From contig JANTQF010000208.1 in the NCBI GenBank assembly GCA_032988165.1, forward strand, positions 1 through 61,097: 61,097 nucleotides of DNA. Direction: 5' to 3'. Origin of the DNA: Emmonsiellopsis sp. PD_33. Taxonomy: Eukaryota > Ascomycota > Eurotiomycetes > Onygenales > Ajellomycetaceae. Shown here piece after piece: positions 47,500 to 59,824 of this stretch; position 1 is the stretch's first letter, and every line of letters starts with the position of its first letter. Made by a program: the position numbers and the translations under genes. Below the pieces are notes generated by a model. It saw only the letters and a program-made list of their open reading frames with translations, ran no database searches and was not told where the DNA came from.

Positions 47500-50400
47500 A
47501 CTTATATCAATGAGATTAATGAGACAGTGGAATTCTTCATAAGTAATATAAGGAAGGAATTTAGTGAAATCATCTGCAGGCATTTTCTTCATACCTATCC
47601 ATTTAATAGATATTCAGCCCTGTTGGACTTCCTGTTGAAGTCAGTAACTATAAATATTAATATAGTGAAGCTTCATTATAATGTAGAGAGCTTTATCCTT
47701 AAGTAGGCATATAGTCTGAATATTATCATTTTAAATGATCAATGTGCATTCTGGGTTAAAATCAATTTATTTGAATAGACATTTCCACTAGTATGCCTCT
47801 TTAACTACTATAGATAGAGTCAAAAGCTCTACTTTAATAGAAGAGGTTATAACAGTTCATTACTTTAAGGATTTCCAGTTAATTACTTCTTCAAAAAGAG
47901 TGAAAATCATCCCTTAAGTACTTCAGTGAGTAGCTGAGTCATCAGTATAGATAGTATCTATATAGATTTGGAACACTAAGCCTGTATCATTAGCTTTAGG
48001 AGCACTATATTTAATGGTGAGATTCTGAGTTTGATACTTATAAGTAATGATATGATGTAGAAGATCATCATATTATAGTAAAAATTTAACTATATGATTA
48101 GCTAGGACTTCAGTAGAGAAGATAAGATTAAGTTAAGTTTCTATGGAAGAGTAGATAATGAAGCTGATTTAGTATTAATAGTTATAAATTTTTTGAGGAG
48201 TAAGAAAACTACTATAAGGATAGACTGATTCAGTAGGAGTAAGCATATAATAAAGTTTACAATATTTAACTCTAAATTTTACTACTATTTTGGTCATATA
48301 ACTATCTTGATATAACTAGAGTTTTTGAGCTACATAATTATGAAGGACTTAAATTCTTAAAAACCACTTAATCTCTTTTATATCTCAGAGCTTGTAAGTG
48401 CTCATTAATCAGGCTATAAAATTGACAAATACCAATTTATGATATTAATAATATATAATGACAATGTCATTTATATAGAAAAATACTATAAGACTAAGTT
48501 CTATAAAAAAATAAGATTTCTTAGGAACCTGCATTAGGTCTAGCTTCAGCAGCATCATTTTCAATTCATCATTTTAACATAGGAGAGATTCAGGAAGTTC
48601 ATATAGTACTTAAAGAAGAAGTAACATGTAGCTAGAAACTTTATATTTAGAAGGTAGTTTGACATAGATTTCATCAATAAGAATGGTATTGAGAAAGATA
48701 TTAATAGCATTATATTAGTGCATTTCTAGATTAAAAGTAACTATTATCACCATAATTAGATAAAAAACTTTTAGTGCCAGCATTGTAGATTTAGTCTCTA
48801 CTTTTTCATTTTTCCATAAATCTTCACAAATAATAATATAAGCCTTGAATTTTTAAAGGATCCTATCTATATTGAATTTATATGTAAATATCTACATAAG
48901 TGGTAGAGGTCAGCATTTAGCCTTACATTCTAGAACCTTTTTCTAGCATTCTTTTTATTATAGAATATTATATTTGATTTAAGTAATATATAATTAATTA
49001 TCTTTAAATTTATAGTATAAAGCTTCCTTCCATCTGCAAGAGGGAGGGGGAAGGTTATCTTAGTGTAGAGGGTAAGATGTAGATTCATCTATTTAGATCA
49101 TAATAAAAGTAGTATAGAATTCTGAGGAATGATCTATATAATTAAGAGTAATGATGTAGCTGATCCACTCTGAATTCAGTTTTCAAGTATAATGTCTTAA
49201 GATTATATAGTTAATTGATATATCACTGTATATTTCCCTAGGAGAAGCAACTAAGAGCTTATTTGTAGAAAACAGGCCTAACTGAAGAGAATTGAGTGGT
49301 TAATCTAATGAATTATTAGTATTAGTATCAATATCTATATTAAGTTAGCTGTTAGAATCATTTAATTGCTGGATTCTACTAATTGATGTCAAAAATTTGA
49401 GGGAATCAGTAAATAGTGTAGGAGTTGATTCTGGGGTTAGTAACACTCAAGAAGATGAATCTGATATTATTTTTAAAGTCATATCTACTATTTTAGAGTT
49501 AGATATTAAGGTTTCAGAAGAGGGGTTAGTTTCAACTTCATCTTCAGAACTCTTAAATTTCTGAACATCAAATCTGACACTTTTCAGAACATTATTTAGC
49601 AGTAGTAAATCCACTGGTATCAGAGATGTAAGTAAAAGGTCCTTAGGTAAATTACCTGGATTAAAGTAGAAATCCTTATTGAATATAACATTCTGAGTTA
49701 TAACAACCTTTTGCTCTCTTAGAAGCTAGATACAGAAAATATTATTTAATTCATAATCTACCAGATGTTTAATTTTAACATACAAAGTAAGTTTTCAGAG
49801 CTTCAGAATGATCTTATCTAATATATATACTTAGTATCTATATGCATATAGATGACTGAGGTCAAAATCCATTAGTTTGTTAAGATGAGAGGCTAGAGCC
49901 TGTATTGAGGTCTTTCATTTAAGTTATTAGATCAATGTTCAGTTAAGAAGATATATTATAACCTTATATACTTCAGGCTAGAGATCTTCAGGAAGATTTA
50001 CAATGATTTAAATTGTATAGTTTAGAGTGATAATTATACCTTCTGAGCATTCAGCTGTATTATTAGATTCTGGTGTATAAGGAGATGAAGGATCAATATG
50101 AATGCTATATATCTTAATCTTATTAAAAAAAATCTTTATAAGTAATATTTCTCTGTCTGTATGAAGGGTTAGAATCTTCAAACTGTAGTATTTTTCAACT
50201 TCATTAATAAATTTTTCTAGAAATGATTCATAATAGTTTTTTGTAGGAAGCACCTCAGCTCAATAAGTATGAGTAAGAGGGTCATAGATGTGAGCTAAAT
50301 AGTAATCTCTATTATAGGTTAGAGATATATGGATAAGGTTAAAATGAATAACTTTAAACAGCTTTTTACCTCTATTCATCTATTTTTGAGATATTTGGAG

Positions 50401-52080
50401 GTGGGATTTACTCAGTGTGCAGGCTGTGCAGTCAGTAGTTTTTAGGCTGTTAGTAAGATAAACCTCTATCATAAATTTAAGTAGATGTTTAAGAGCTTTT
50501 AGATCAGAATGACTAAGATGTTTATATTATAGAGTTATTAAGGCTGAGATGAAAAGCTAAAAGAGTATTTAGATAATAAAGATAGCATCATTTGAAGAAT
50601 TATATTTAAAAATGAATTTTTCATAGTAATATTATAGTAGAAATTAAATATTACCTTTCTTATCAATTAGCCTGTAGTTTAATTCATCTATTTCTATATT
50701 TTATCAGTTAAATACTGGAGCTGCAGCAATATTCATGAAGAAGGTAGATATATAGATAACATTAAGTAATGTATATAATTTTTCACTGTAGGAGGTTTGA
50801 AGGTGTACTGGAATATTACTATAGTTATAAATTGAGATTATAGTATCTCTAGCCTGCATCTTTTTCTTAACAACATAAAAATCCTGAAAATATCAGTAAT
50901 TATTACAAACATGCCAATTTACTTCATTATCATATATAAAGCTATTTCTGAGTGGGTAATTATCTATCCAAGAAAAATCACTACTAAGAATGACTAGAGT
51001 AGTTGTAAACACACTATTAAAAGCTTCATCTATATCTTTAGTAAATTTAGTTTTAGAAGTAATAGTAGCATTGACATCATTTTTCAGGATCATTAAGGTT
51101 TTTAAATTCTTTTTCTTATTCTTTTTAACCTTTATCATAGCCTTTTCCATTATCTTTTTGAGCTTCTTATTATTCTCCAACTCTTACTTGACCTTTTTCT
51201 CAATCTCCAGTTTTAAAATGAAGGTTTTTGAATGAGTCTCTAGGTTAAAATAGAAGTATCTTATAACTTAATATTTTTTACTATATATACATGTTTGTTG
51301 AGATTCTAATTAATTACCTCCTAAGTTTTATTATGCATCTAATGGTTTTTCCACTTCTACTTTTATTCTATTAAATATTGTAAATATCATAGCTGACATT
51401 TAATTATAGGAATCTTCAGCACTATTAGTTTGAAGTTTATCACAGAATTACTCTATCAAATCATCCATAGAGATGAGATCTTTTCCTGTTTTTTTATATT
51501 TAAAAACTCTAAATCTCTTGATTTAACTCTAGTTAGTATTAACTTTATCTACTATATCAAGAAATTTAAAGATAGTAAAGTATTTACTCTTATAATTTTC
51601 AACATTATATTTAATAATCCTTCTGTGCACTATCTACTATTATTTTACCCAGTCAAAAGGATTTTCATTCTGCAGATTACAAGAAAGTTTAATATATTTA
51701 TAGCTCAGTTTAACTTCTCTTTATTAACTGGTTGGAGCTTTTTCAGCTTTAAGAAGATAAATCATCTTATAAGGATCTATTATATTCTCTAGGCATTACC
51801 ATACATCTCAAGATATATGATTAAGAATGTATGTTAATACTGCTTTCTTCACCATTTTATACTCTTTATAATTTCTTTTTAATAAGGTATATTCACATAC
51901 AGCCAGATTTCAATCTTCAGCTTTTATGGATACATCTCATTTGTAGGATTTCAGGTGTTTCAGGGCCAGTTTGGGATCTTTATTCATCATATACAGTTCA
52001 AAATCATTAGATCAAATGATATAGTATACATTATTATATCAATCATTCTAATCTTTCATATCATTGAGGATAATCTTGGT
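47500..52080 (-). pseudogene. Copia-2 gag-pol, degraded
   Basis: On the minus strand the protease region reads YPLRNSFIYDNEVNWHVCNN (about 50.89-50.97 kb), where the expected D-S-G has become D-N-E. The integrase C-terminal half reads ILTLHTDRE, then SSPYTPESNNTAE and EGIIIT (50008-50253). RT has FFYINDIV, with Y-I-N-D at 48466-48477 for Y-V-D-D, and downstream DIKEIKWFLRI. RNase H and gag flanks are too altered to delimit, so the ends given are approximate. Confidence 0.78.
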
Positions 52081-52231
52081 TGACATCTTGCTGCAGGGTG
52101 GACTGAAGTATATTGTATAGAATTAGATATTCAAGTAAAATACCTGTGATATAGGGTAAAGAAGGTAGAAATAATGATAATCAATATAAATAAGAAGTCT
52201 AGCACATTGTGGAAGAGTCCAGGCTCATAAC

Positions 52232-52530
52232 TGTAAGAGGGTTGAATGTAGTTAGAGAAATCCATGAGGAGAAAAATGATTGATTCCTTTGTCTAAGTTA
52301 GCAGATTTTGCCACTATTTATAGCTACTGACATGTGATTGCCCAAGATAATGAAAATCTAAGATACCATACAAAATAGGTGTAGAAAACAATAGGGACAA
52401 TCAGTTATTATCACTATTGAGAAGGAAACAATGAAAAGACCATTGATGCAGAACTGAATGACTGAATAATAGAGGATCAGCCTCTTGCAGTCTGCAGGTG
52501 CTTGGGGTGCGTACCGTACCGCTTCTCACA
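52232..52530 (-). repeat. LTR of Copia-2 (5' LTR in element orientation)
   Basis: 299 bp, from TGTAAGAGGG to TTCTCACA, followed by GTAAT. Its outer 25 bases still hold several CpG sites. Confidence 0.92.
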
Positions 52531-52792
52531 GTAATAGCTGGCTGGACCGGAGGGCAAAGTTGATATCACGTGGTTACAAGCAAGAGCGGCGCCAAGAGTG
52601 GCCACTTTCAGCAAGCTTCCTTCAACCAAATAATCCCAAGAACCACGATAGACAAGACAAACCACATCAACCACGAACTTCCACACGAGGGTCCTATTAA
52701 CCACCAGATAATACTCCATATATCATCTCTAGCTCTCCTTAATACGTCCAACCTCCCCCACCGTCCCATCTCTCCCAACCCGCCCCGCCACC

Positions 52793-54055
52793 ATGGCGCC
52801 CTCCGACGACCTAAAATCCCACGCCGCCTCCTCCCACGACTTCTACGGCCTCCTAAGCCTCTCCCCCGCGGCCGCGGAGGCCGAAATCCGCCGCGCATAC
52901 CGGCGCACAGCCCTAAAATACCATCCGGATAAAATCGCCAACCCGACGCCAGCGGACATTGACAAGTTCCATCTCCTCCAGATCGCATATGATGTGCTCT
53001 CTGACCCGTCGATACGGCAGCTGTACGACAATGCGCGCGAAGCGAGGGAGAGGAAGAAGAGGGAGAATGAGATGTTGGAAGGGGTTAGGAGGAAGATGAA
53101 GGAGGATTTGGAGGCGAGGGAGCGGGGGGTGAAGAGGTCGTGGGCGGGGGCGGCGGGGGGTGTTGGTGGTGGTGTTGATGATGATGCGGAGGCGAGGTTG
53201 GAGCGGGAGATTAGGCGGTTGGCGGAGGATGGGAAGAGGAGGAGGCGGGAGAAGGAGGAGTTGTTGAAGAGGGAGGTGCTGGAGGAGGAGGAACGGCTGG
53301 AGCAGGAGAAGGAAGCGAGAGAGAGTGCGGCACAGCGGGAAAATAGAACACGGCGGGAGAATGTTGGGGGTACTGCGGTTCCGGAAATTGAGAGGACGGT
53401 TAAAGTACGCTGGGCGCGGGAGGGGGAGGGGTTGGAGCTTGATAAGGATCGTCTTGAGGCGCTTTTCTCTACGTTTGGAAAGGTGGAGAGCTCGTTTACT
53501 TTGAAGGATAAGAGGCAGCGGGTAGGCGAGAGGCGGGAGAAGAAGACGATGGCGACTGGTGTCGTTGTTTTCGCCTCTATTGTTGGTGCCCATGCTGCAG
53601 TGGAGGATCACAAGAGGCAGAAGGGAAAAGAGTGGGATGTCATTGAATCTGTGTTCTGGGCCTCGAATAAGGAACCTGAGCTACTCCCTCGACCATCATC
53701 TCCTTCTCCACATACCCAAGATACACCATCATCATCCTCACCGTCTACGCCGATATCCACTACAAGACCAAGAGATAAATTCAGCTTCCCGGGCTTGAAT
53801 ACCCCAGCGTCATCCGCGCCTCAGAAGGAAGAAAGCGGAACGAAAAAAGCACCCTCGTTCGCCTCCTTTTCGTCAGCAAGCTTCAATACTCCAAAAGGCT
53901 CTCCTGGAACGAAAAATGGTAGCCTCGGGCCCAATAGTCCCAGCTTAGAAGAGCTCACCCTAATTCGGCTGAAGAATGCTGAACGGAGGAGATTAGAGGA
54001 ACAAATTCAGAAAGAAGATGAGGCAGCCGCGGCCGCTGATGGGGATAAATCATAA
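52793..54055 (+). CDS. J-domain plus RRM protein, DNAJC17 / Cwf23-like splicing factor
   Basis: A 420-aa single-exon protein. The J domain spans about residues 15-80 (DFYGLLSLSPAAAEAEIRRA, with HPD at 44-46). A long charged coiled coil follows (about 80-200), then an RRM-like domain (about 203-285: ERTVKVRWAREGEGLELDKD, LFSTFGKVESSFTLK, ATGVVVFASIVGAHAAV) and a Ser/Pro-rich disordered tail. J domain, coiled coil and RRM in this order define DNAJC17 and fission-yeast Cwf23, spliceosome-associated co-chaperones in the nucleus. The ATG is preceded by CCACC and gives a complete J domain. The start codon is only 257 bp from the end of the Copia-2 target duplication, so its promoter abuts the retroelement. 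It is convergent with the IBA57 gene. Confidence 0.88.
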   Translation: MAPSDDLKSHAASSHDFYGLLSLSPAAAEAEIRRAYRRTALKYHPDKIANPTPADIDKFHLLQIAYDVLSDPSIRQLYDNAREARERKKRENEMLEGVRRKMKEDLEARERGVKRSWAGAAGGVGGGVDDDAEARLEREIRRLAEDGKRRRREKEELLKREVLEEEERLEQEKEARESAAQRENRTRRENVGGTAVPEIERTVKVRWAREGEGLELDKDRLEALFSTFGKVESSFTLKDKRQRVGERREKKTMATGVVVFASIVGAHAAVEDHKRQKGKEWDVIESVFWASNKEPELLPRPSSPSPHTQDTPSSSSPSTPISTTRPRDKFSFPGLNTPASSAPQKEESGTKKAPSFASFSSASFNTPKGSPGTKNGSLGPNSPSLEELTLIRLKNAERRRLEEQIQKEDEAAAAADGDKS

Positions 54056-54368
54056 GTCCTGGGGTATAAGTGATGACGACACGACGATATGAACCCGGCT
54101 GTAGCGGAAGGGAGAATTATAAGGAGTGTGTAAATCCGTCTCCTTTTGTGAGTCATTTGTACAGTACGTTTTTTTTTTGATCTAGAGATACCCATTGCGA
54201 ATACAGATGTTTCAATCTCCTATTCATCCTTCCTAATAGGTGTGTTAATATAAATACATGAGTGGTGGATATCACTATTCCTCCCCTAACCCTGCAGGCG
54301 ACAATGCAATAAGAACTGTAACGCCCAAAAAGATTTACAGCTTAAGAAGCCAATAAATAAGAATCAGC
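54056..54368. other. Convergent 3'-3' intergenic region
   Basis: 3' UTRs of the J-domain gene and the IBA57 gene. Nothing else was seen. Confidence 0.5.
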
Positions 54369-55688
54369 TTAACTATCCCGCCGCTTCTCCAACTCCTCGA
54401 CCTGAGCACTGAGCTTCTCCATCTCAGCGGCAAGCTCCTCATTGCTCTTTGGCGCCGACGATATCGACTGCCCTCTCGCTCCCCCAGTAGTAATATAATC
54501 CTTCGTCCACGGCGGAACCAACGCCTTGACCTTCACCTCGCCAGCCTTCCCATCAGCGCCCTCCGCATCCGCCTCCCACGATACCTTAAACTCCTGCTCG
54601 GGGTTATACTGCGACGGCTCATCCGTCAACCTGATATCCGTCATCAGCTCCAACCGACACAGCGCAAGCCCAATATTGCCCACACCAGACAAAAACTTCC
54701 CCGCACTACGGCCCTTCCGCGGGCCAGCTTTCGATATATTCGTCCCAGCGGGCGGCAGCGCCAGCGTAGTATCAGCGTGATAAACCGGTGTATCAGCCAA
54801 CGGCATCTTCTCATCCGCACCATAAATCTGCACAGGCAATATCCGCTTCCTCACAACACCGCGATGGTGCGTCCGAATCGTCAACTCCTGTCCCAGATAG
54901 CACCCCTTATGAAAATCGATCCCACGCATAACGTCCATGTTACTATCCATCGGCAGCGCCGATTCCCTCACAATCTCCGTCTGGCCCTCCGGCACCCCGT
55001 GCAGGATCCGGCGCAGGTTATATGTTGCGAAATCCACCCGGTCACCGGGCATGATGGGCCGTTCATTCACGACGCTCTCCGGCGCGAGAAAGCGGAACCC
55101 AAACCCCGGTGCGCGCGGGTCCGTGCATGTAAACGGCGGCGATTGCCCGTTCTCTAGCTCGAAGTTGTATTCGGAAAACAGGCCCGCGTCCTCCTCGTTC
55201 CACAGGGCGAAGACGCTGAGTTCGCCGTCGTCTAGAGCGCGTAATGTGAATTTTGAACGGAGCTTGTGCTTCTTTAGATGCTTGAGGAGGTTGGGGACTT
55301 CGTTCTTGTCTACTTCGATGAGATAGGCGGGGTCGGACGAGGAGGAGGGGGAGGTGCCGGATTGTTCTCCGTTGGGCGGAGCTGGGTAGATGAAGACATC
55401 GTTCAGGACGCGGCCCAGCGCATTGAGAAATGCAGCGTAAAAGCCAGTTTGTGGGGCGACGGTGTTTGGAGGGGTGAGGAGATTCTGGGTCACAAGGCCT
55501 TGGAGGAAATTTGTGCTGTCGCGGCCGGAGATGGAGATGAGGGCGCGGGTCGGAAGGCTTGCGTAGCCGGCGAGAGGAGGGAGGGATGGGAGAGATTGTT
55601 GGCGGTAATTTCGGGAGGTGGAGAATTGCCGTTTCGTCGGGGCTCGACAGCGTCTACATATCGAATTGAAAGGGACGTGGGGAGGCAT
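54369..55688 (-). CDS. iba57: Mitochondrial IBA57-like Fe-S cluster assembly protein
   Basis: A 439-aa single-exon protein of the GcvT-fold, folate-binding YgfZ/IBA57 family. In mitochondria IBA57 works with Isa1/Isa2 to make [4Fe-4S] clusters for aconitase and lipoate synthase. The N-terminus (CRRCRAPTKRQFSTSRNYRQ) is basic, Ser/Arg-rich and lacks acids, as a mitochondrial presequence should be. The hallmark KGCYLGQE is at residues 261-268, preceded by GIDFH; DSTNFLQGLVTQN near residue 57 and DVFIYP near 97 fit the family. A C-terminal coiled coil (EELAAEMEKLSAQVEELEKR) is an extension typical of filamentous ascomycetes. It lies convergent with the J-domain gene and is followed by Dcp2 on the same strand. 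Confidence 0.9.
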   Translation of the reverse strand: MPPHVPFNSICRRCRAPTKRQFSTSRNYRQQSLPSLPPLAGYASLPTRALISISGRDSTNFLQGLVTQNLLTPPNTVAPQTGFYAAFLNALGRVLNDVFIYPAPPNGEQSGTSPSSSSDPAYLIEVDKNEVPNLLKHLKKHKLRSKFTLRALDDGELSVFALWNEEDAGLFSEYNFELENGQSPPFTCTDPRAPGFGFRFLAPESVVNERPIMPGDRVDFATYNLRRILHGVPEGQTEIVRESALPMDSNMDVMRGIDFHKGCYLGQELTIRTHHRGVVRKRILPVQIYGADEKMPLADTPVYHADTTLALPPAGTNISKAGPRKGRSAGKFLSGVGNIGLALCRLELMTDIRLTDEPSQYNPEQEFKVSWEADAEGADGKAGEVKVKALVPPWTKDYITTGGARGQSISSAPKSNEELAAEMEKLSAQVEELEKRRDS

Positions 55689-56070
55689 TTTGAAAGAGGT
55701 GCTGTACAGATATCAAACGCTCGATGGATTTGAGGATAGGAAGCCCGTAAAGCTGTTGGATTAATAAACATGGAGCGGTGTGAAGTGGCAGAATAATGCC
55801 CATACAAACATCCATCGTTCGAGACCAAGAGCAGAGCGAAAGAGAGAGAAAAAACAATAACGGCTATTTTTGGTGAAAAAGGTGAATTACCATTCCATCT
55901 CTCAGAGTACCTAAATACGCTACTAAACAGTATATAATGCATAATAAGTCATGTCAAACCAAGAAATTCAAGCTCCATTTGCAAATGCATCATTGCTTCA
56001 AGCCATAAAAAATCACCAGTGACAAAAGGGAAGACCAATCATTCAGACAGTAGATAACGCTACATAACAA
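55689..56070. other. Intergenic between IBA57 and Dcp2
   Basis: Promoter and 5' UTR of IBA57 and 3' UTR of Dcp2. No further gene was seen. Confidence 0.5.
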
Positions 56071-58867
56071 TCATCGCTTGCCCTTTGCAACTCCGTCCAA
56101 ATAACCAAGCAGAAATGCCTTGTCAATAGGCGACGTCTGACCACCCTTCTGCGAATCGCTTCCAGCGACGGGAGAGACGCTTCCAACACTTGATAATGAG
56201 ACTGGTTCGGGTTTTGATGCCGCGGGTTGTGGAGAGGGCGCCGAAAGAGGACTTATAACATCCGAACGCGGGGGGGGTTTTGACGCAGGGGAAGAAGGCC
56301 GCTTAATTTCAGTCGATTGTAGCGCAGGCGACGTTGGAGATTTTCCGAAAAGAGATAGCAGCGTCTCCTTTTGTTGGGTTGTTTGACTAGGACGACGATT
56401 ATAATTCGCTTCCACCGGTTGCCCTCGCTGACGCTCGGAACCAGCGTCCTTTCCAGGCAGAGAAAATGAACTGACCGCCACAGTACCAGTTGGAAGCGAC
56501 GCTTCGAAATCTTCTTTGGCGGGACGGCGAAGGATCTTGGGTTGAAACGGTTTTGTGATCTCAGAAATACGGACATTTCTTCTCGGGGGCGAGACAGGCA
56601 CTTCGGGCGCTTTAGGGGCCGGTGGTGGAGAAGCTTCTTTCTTCGAAGCAGAACTAGGACGCGGCAGAATAACAAAGTTTGTTTTAGGAGGTATGGCCTC
56701 CTTCTTAACGGCATTGCGTGGCCCCTGGCTGGGATATCTTTTCGGGACAGATTTTGCGATTGCTTCAAACTGAGGCATATTCAATGGCCCCGATACTGTT
56801 GCTGAAGTGCTAGCATTCTTATCAGGAGTCTTCCTAGACTGTATCTGCACTTTCTGTTTGAGATTGGCGGATGCTCCAGGTGCGTGAATATTCGCAGTGT
56901 TTAAAGTAGGACTTGGTCGCGCAGCCAGCTCCGCGTGTCCAGGGGGGACCGAATGGGCCGATGCGGGCGCGGCAGTTCCAGCTGGTGACTTTTTCAAAAG
57001 GTCTAGAAGGTTATCCCGGGGTTGGGATGGACCTTTTGTAGTTGGTTGTTCTGCTTTTGGTTGCGGCATGGATTCCGGTTTAGTGGTATCCGCCTTCTTG
57101 ATATCCCCGTCTTTGAAAAAGTTGAGAAGTGCCAGAGAGTGGCTTGTAAGTTTTGGTGGAGGTAGTTTGCTAGCTGGAGGAACAGAAGGGGCGTGGAGGT
57201 TTGGGAATAGAGGGGTTTGAGCAAATTCAGGGTCGCCAGTACGCTGATAGGGCGCAGGCGTGTTTCTCTGTGGCAAATTGGTCGTGAAGCTAGGCCGTGG
57301 CCCGGGTGCTGTCGGAGTCGAGGCTCCCAAAGGCTGGGGGGGAAGGTTAGAGAACCTTGATTGCTGCATCTGAGGATAGGAACCAGGAGGAGGTTTGGGG
57401 AAAGCTAGATGAGGAAATTCTCGTGGGGTGCTGTGTGGCGGTGGTTGGCGCTGGTGGAAAGGATGCCCAGGAGGGTATGGGAAATGAGGTGGAGGATAGT
57501 GACCAGCCTGCCCAGGATGAGGCATAGGCCTGAACGGGGGTTGGTTCATAGGTATGCCTGGGCCAGCTCTCATTGGAGGGAAACCAGGGTGATGAGGAAC
57601 CGGTGGCTGGGTGAAGTTAGATTGAGGAATGGAGGTATGCTGCGAGGTATTCAGTGAAGGTGTCTGCATGTCCTTCGTAGGGAATAACGACTGGACTGAA
57701 GGCGTTGAAGTTGGCTGGGGTGCCTGGCTAATGCCAGGGTCCGATCCCTTTCGCAACAAAGCCAAAAGCGCACTCCCTTTTGATAAATCGGGGTTTGGCA
57801 ACTGGGGTTGATTCTGAGGCGACACTTCGGGCAAGGAAGATGAGTTGTTGATATTCAGTAGTCTCTTCAAGTGATCTGAAGGGTTATCAACCATAGATAC
57901 CTCAGGCAAATCACTGGGACGTTGAACTTCACTAGCAACCTCTTTGGGGGGCGACTCGTTACCAGCAAGGCCCTCGGATTCTTCTACCAGAAGACCATCT
58001 CCATTAGAATTCAGGTTCTGTGCCGCAGCAAGATCGGCTCGCTTTTGCTGCGCGATCCATTTTTTCAGAGGGACAAGAAACGGAGCCACCATGTAGAACT
58101 TGTTGGAAAGGTTGTGCCCATCGGTTTCGTTTTGCTTGCTTTTCTTGAGGGTTGGAAGCTCCGACAGCTTGTACCACTGAATCTTGCTGATCTCCTTTCT
58201 TGTCCGAGGTTCAAAATTGGTATCCATTCGAACCCCTCGGAGAACGTACAGTCGCATATTCTGTTCACGCATGGGGATTTCAATATACTTCATCTTCTTC
58301 TCGTCCTTTACGAGCCCGGCTTCCTTAATATCGAATCCTGTTTCCTCGTAAACCTCCCGGATTGCGCAGTCCAAATCTTTCTCGTCTTTATTGATTTTAC
58401 CGCGAGGGAAACTCCAATTAGCATTCTTCTTCCATCCCTTAACCAGGACAACTTCGTCCATATCCTGGTTCAGTAAAATTGCGCCGCGAACAGGTACTCG
58501 AGTTTTGTACGCGAGGAACTCGGAAAAGGCAGTTGAATGATGGTAATGGGACCATTGCGACATGAGCGGGCAATGCTGGAAGATGCGCAGGGCGAACGCG
58601 CGCAAGCTTAGAGAGGGGAGGTGGGGATCCAGAGGACGGATGAAGTCCTCGTAAAACCATTGTGCCTCTTCAACTTGGAAACATATACGCTCAACAGATT
58701 CCAGCTCTTCTCGCGGGAGATTTATGATAAACCGGACACATAGGTCATCCAGCCCTATAGACAGAAGCGATATCGTTAGCGCAAATGATCAATACAGCCT
58801 TGCAACTCCAGCAAATTGCGGCCATGTTATACGCACAATCTTCCAGACGCATTTTTGGTTCTGCCAT
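56071..58867 (-). CDS. dcp2: mRNA-decapping enzyme Dcp2, 2 exons
   Basis: This is the catalytic subunit of the cytoplasmic decapping complex, which hydrolyses the m7G cap to release m7GDP; 904 aa. A tiny first exon (58867-58837, MAEPKMRLED) is joined to 58754-56071 through a Trp codon. It leads straight into the Dcp2 box A domain (LDDLCVRFIINLPREELESV, WFYEDFIRP, FALRIFQHCPLM). The Nudix domain follows with the box GKINKDEKDLDCAIREVYEE (about residues 129-151), all catalytic Glu present. Box B is around WYKLSELPTLKK. About 650 residues of Pro/Gln/Ser-rich disordered tail follow, with repeated short Leu-rich motifs (DHLKRLLNI, SALLALLRKG, LLDLLKKSPAG, TLLSLFGKSP, FLLGYLDGV) like the helical motifs that bind Edc3 in yeasts. 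Confidence 0.93.
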
Positions 58868-59824
58868 GGCTGGTACTACACTGGTGCATGGCACTACAAA
58901 CGATAGAGCCTGTAAAGCCTGCGATCGCGCCCACGATCGCGTACTACAGATGATGGTCGACGGGTGTCAACGGCCAGTGGGCAAGCAGGGGGTGGGTGGG
59001 ATTCGATATCAACAAGAAGGAGCCGGCAGAGGGTCGGGGCGCCAAAGGAGGCGGAGATAGGGAAAGGCTCAGCTGGGCCGGTGAAAGACGTGGGGATGGC
59101 AGTAAACAGCGGGTGTGAATGGCAGATGCGGCGGCTGGAGGGAGTGAAGTCTGCGAAGATTTGGCGGAATCAACACAGCGATTCGGTTGAGGCCGAGCTG
59201 GCAGTCCGCACAGACGGCCGCTGATTGGCTGCAGCAAGTGTGGCGAATGAGACTGCACCGCCACATGTGGCTGGGTCACGTGTTGAATAGATACGGTAAG
59301 ATTGGTATGTATCAGGCACGTATTGCCCACACGCAGCTATGACGTGGGTTACCGCCAGAAACACTAGCCAACCTGCTTCTGGACTTTTTTACCGCCGACA
59401 ACAGACAACAAACAGCTTCACCAGCACCATGGCAGCCCCCGACTGGTGTATGGCAGCGGACTAGCAGCTTTGTCTACAAATAGCCCACGCCGTTTCAAAG
59501 AACTCCCCTGTTGCTGTTTCAAACCACACGCCCGCTCAAAGACCGCTAGCTCGTCACTGGTCGCCCCGTCGCACCGGGAATCTCCTCCAAATAACCTACA
59601 TCAGTCCTGGCAACCCAGCGGGCTTTCATGTTTTCCTGAAGCATTGTTAGTTGCATATTTAAAGTCGGATCCCTCCTTCGTCCTCTTCCTCTCTGCTGTA
59701 TATTTTCTTCCTCTGTTCCTGGTTCTTCAACCCTGTGTCTTTCCATTTGTCCATACATCCCCATATCTCTTCAACCATACTAGTACACTTGCACATCTCT
59801 TGAATATACCCCATAATATCTACA
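58868..59824. other. Divergent promoter interval, Dcp2 / DUF4112
   Basis: 957 bp without a supported gene; it should contain both promoters. Open frames here have no domains. Confidence 0.5.

Larger units (their letters stand above)
47078..52530 (-). mobile_element. Ty1/Copia LTR retrotransposon (Copia-2), minus strand, RIP-mutated
   Basis: A 5,453-bp element with 299-bp LTRs at 47078-47376 and 52232-52530 and a 5-bp target duplication GTAAT (47073-47077 and 52531-52535). On the minus strand the sequence next to the right LTR is GTTATGAGCCTGG, the same initiator-tRNA-Met half-tRNA primer site as Copia-1; a purine-rich tract abuts the left LTR. Coding remnants run right to left: protease, integrase, RT. 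No CpG was seen between 47078 and about 52508, so the element is dead. Confidence 0.92.
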
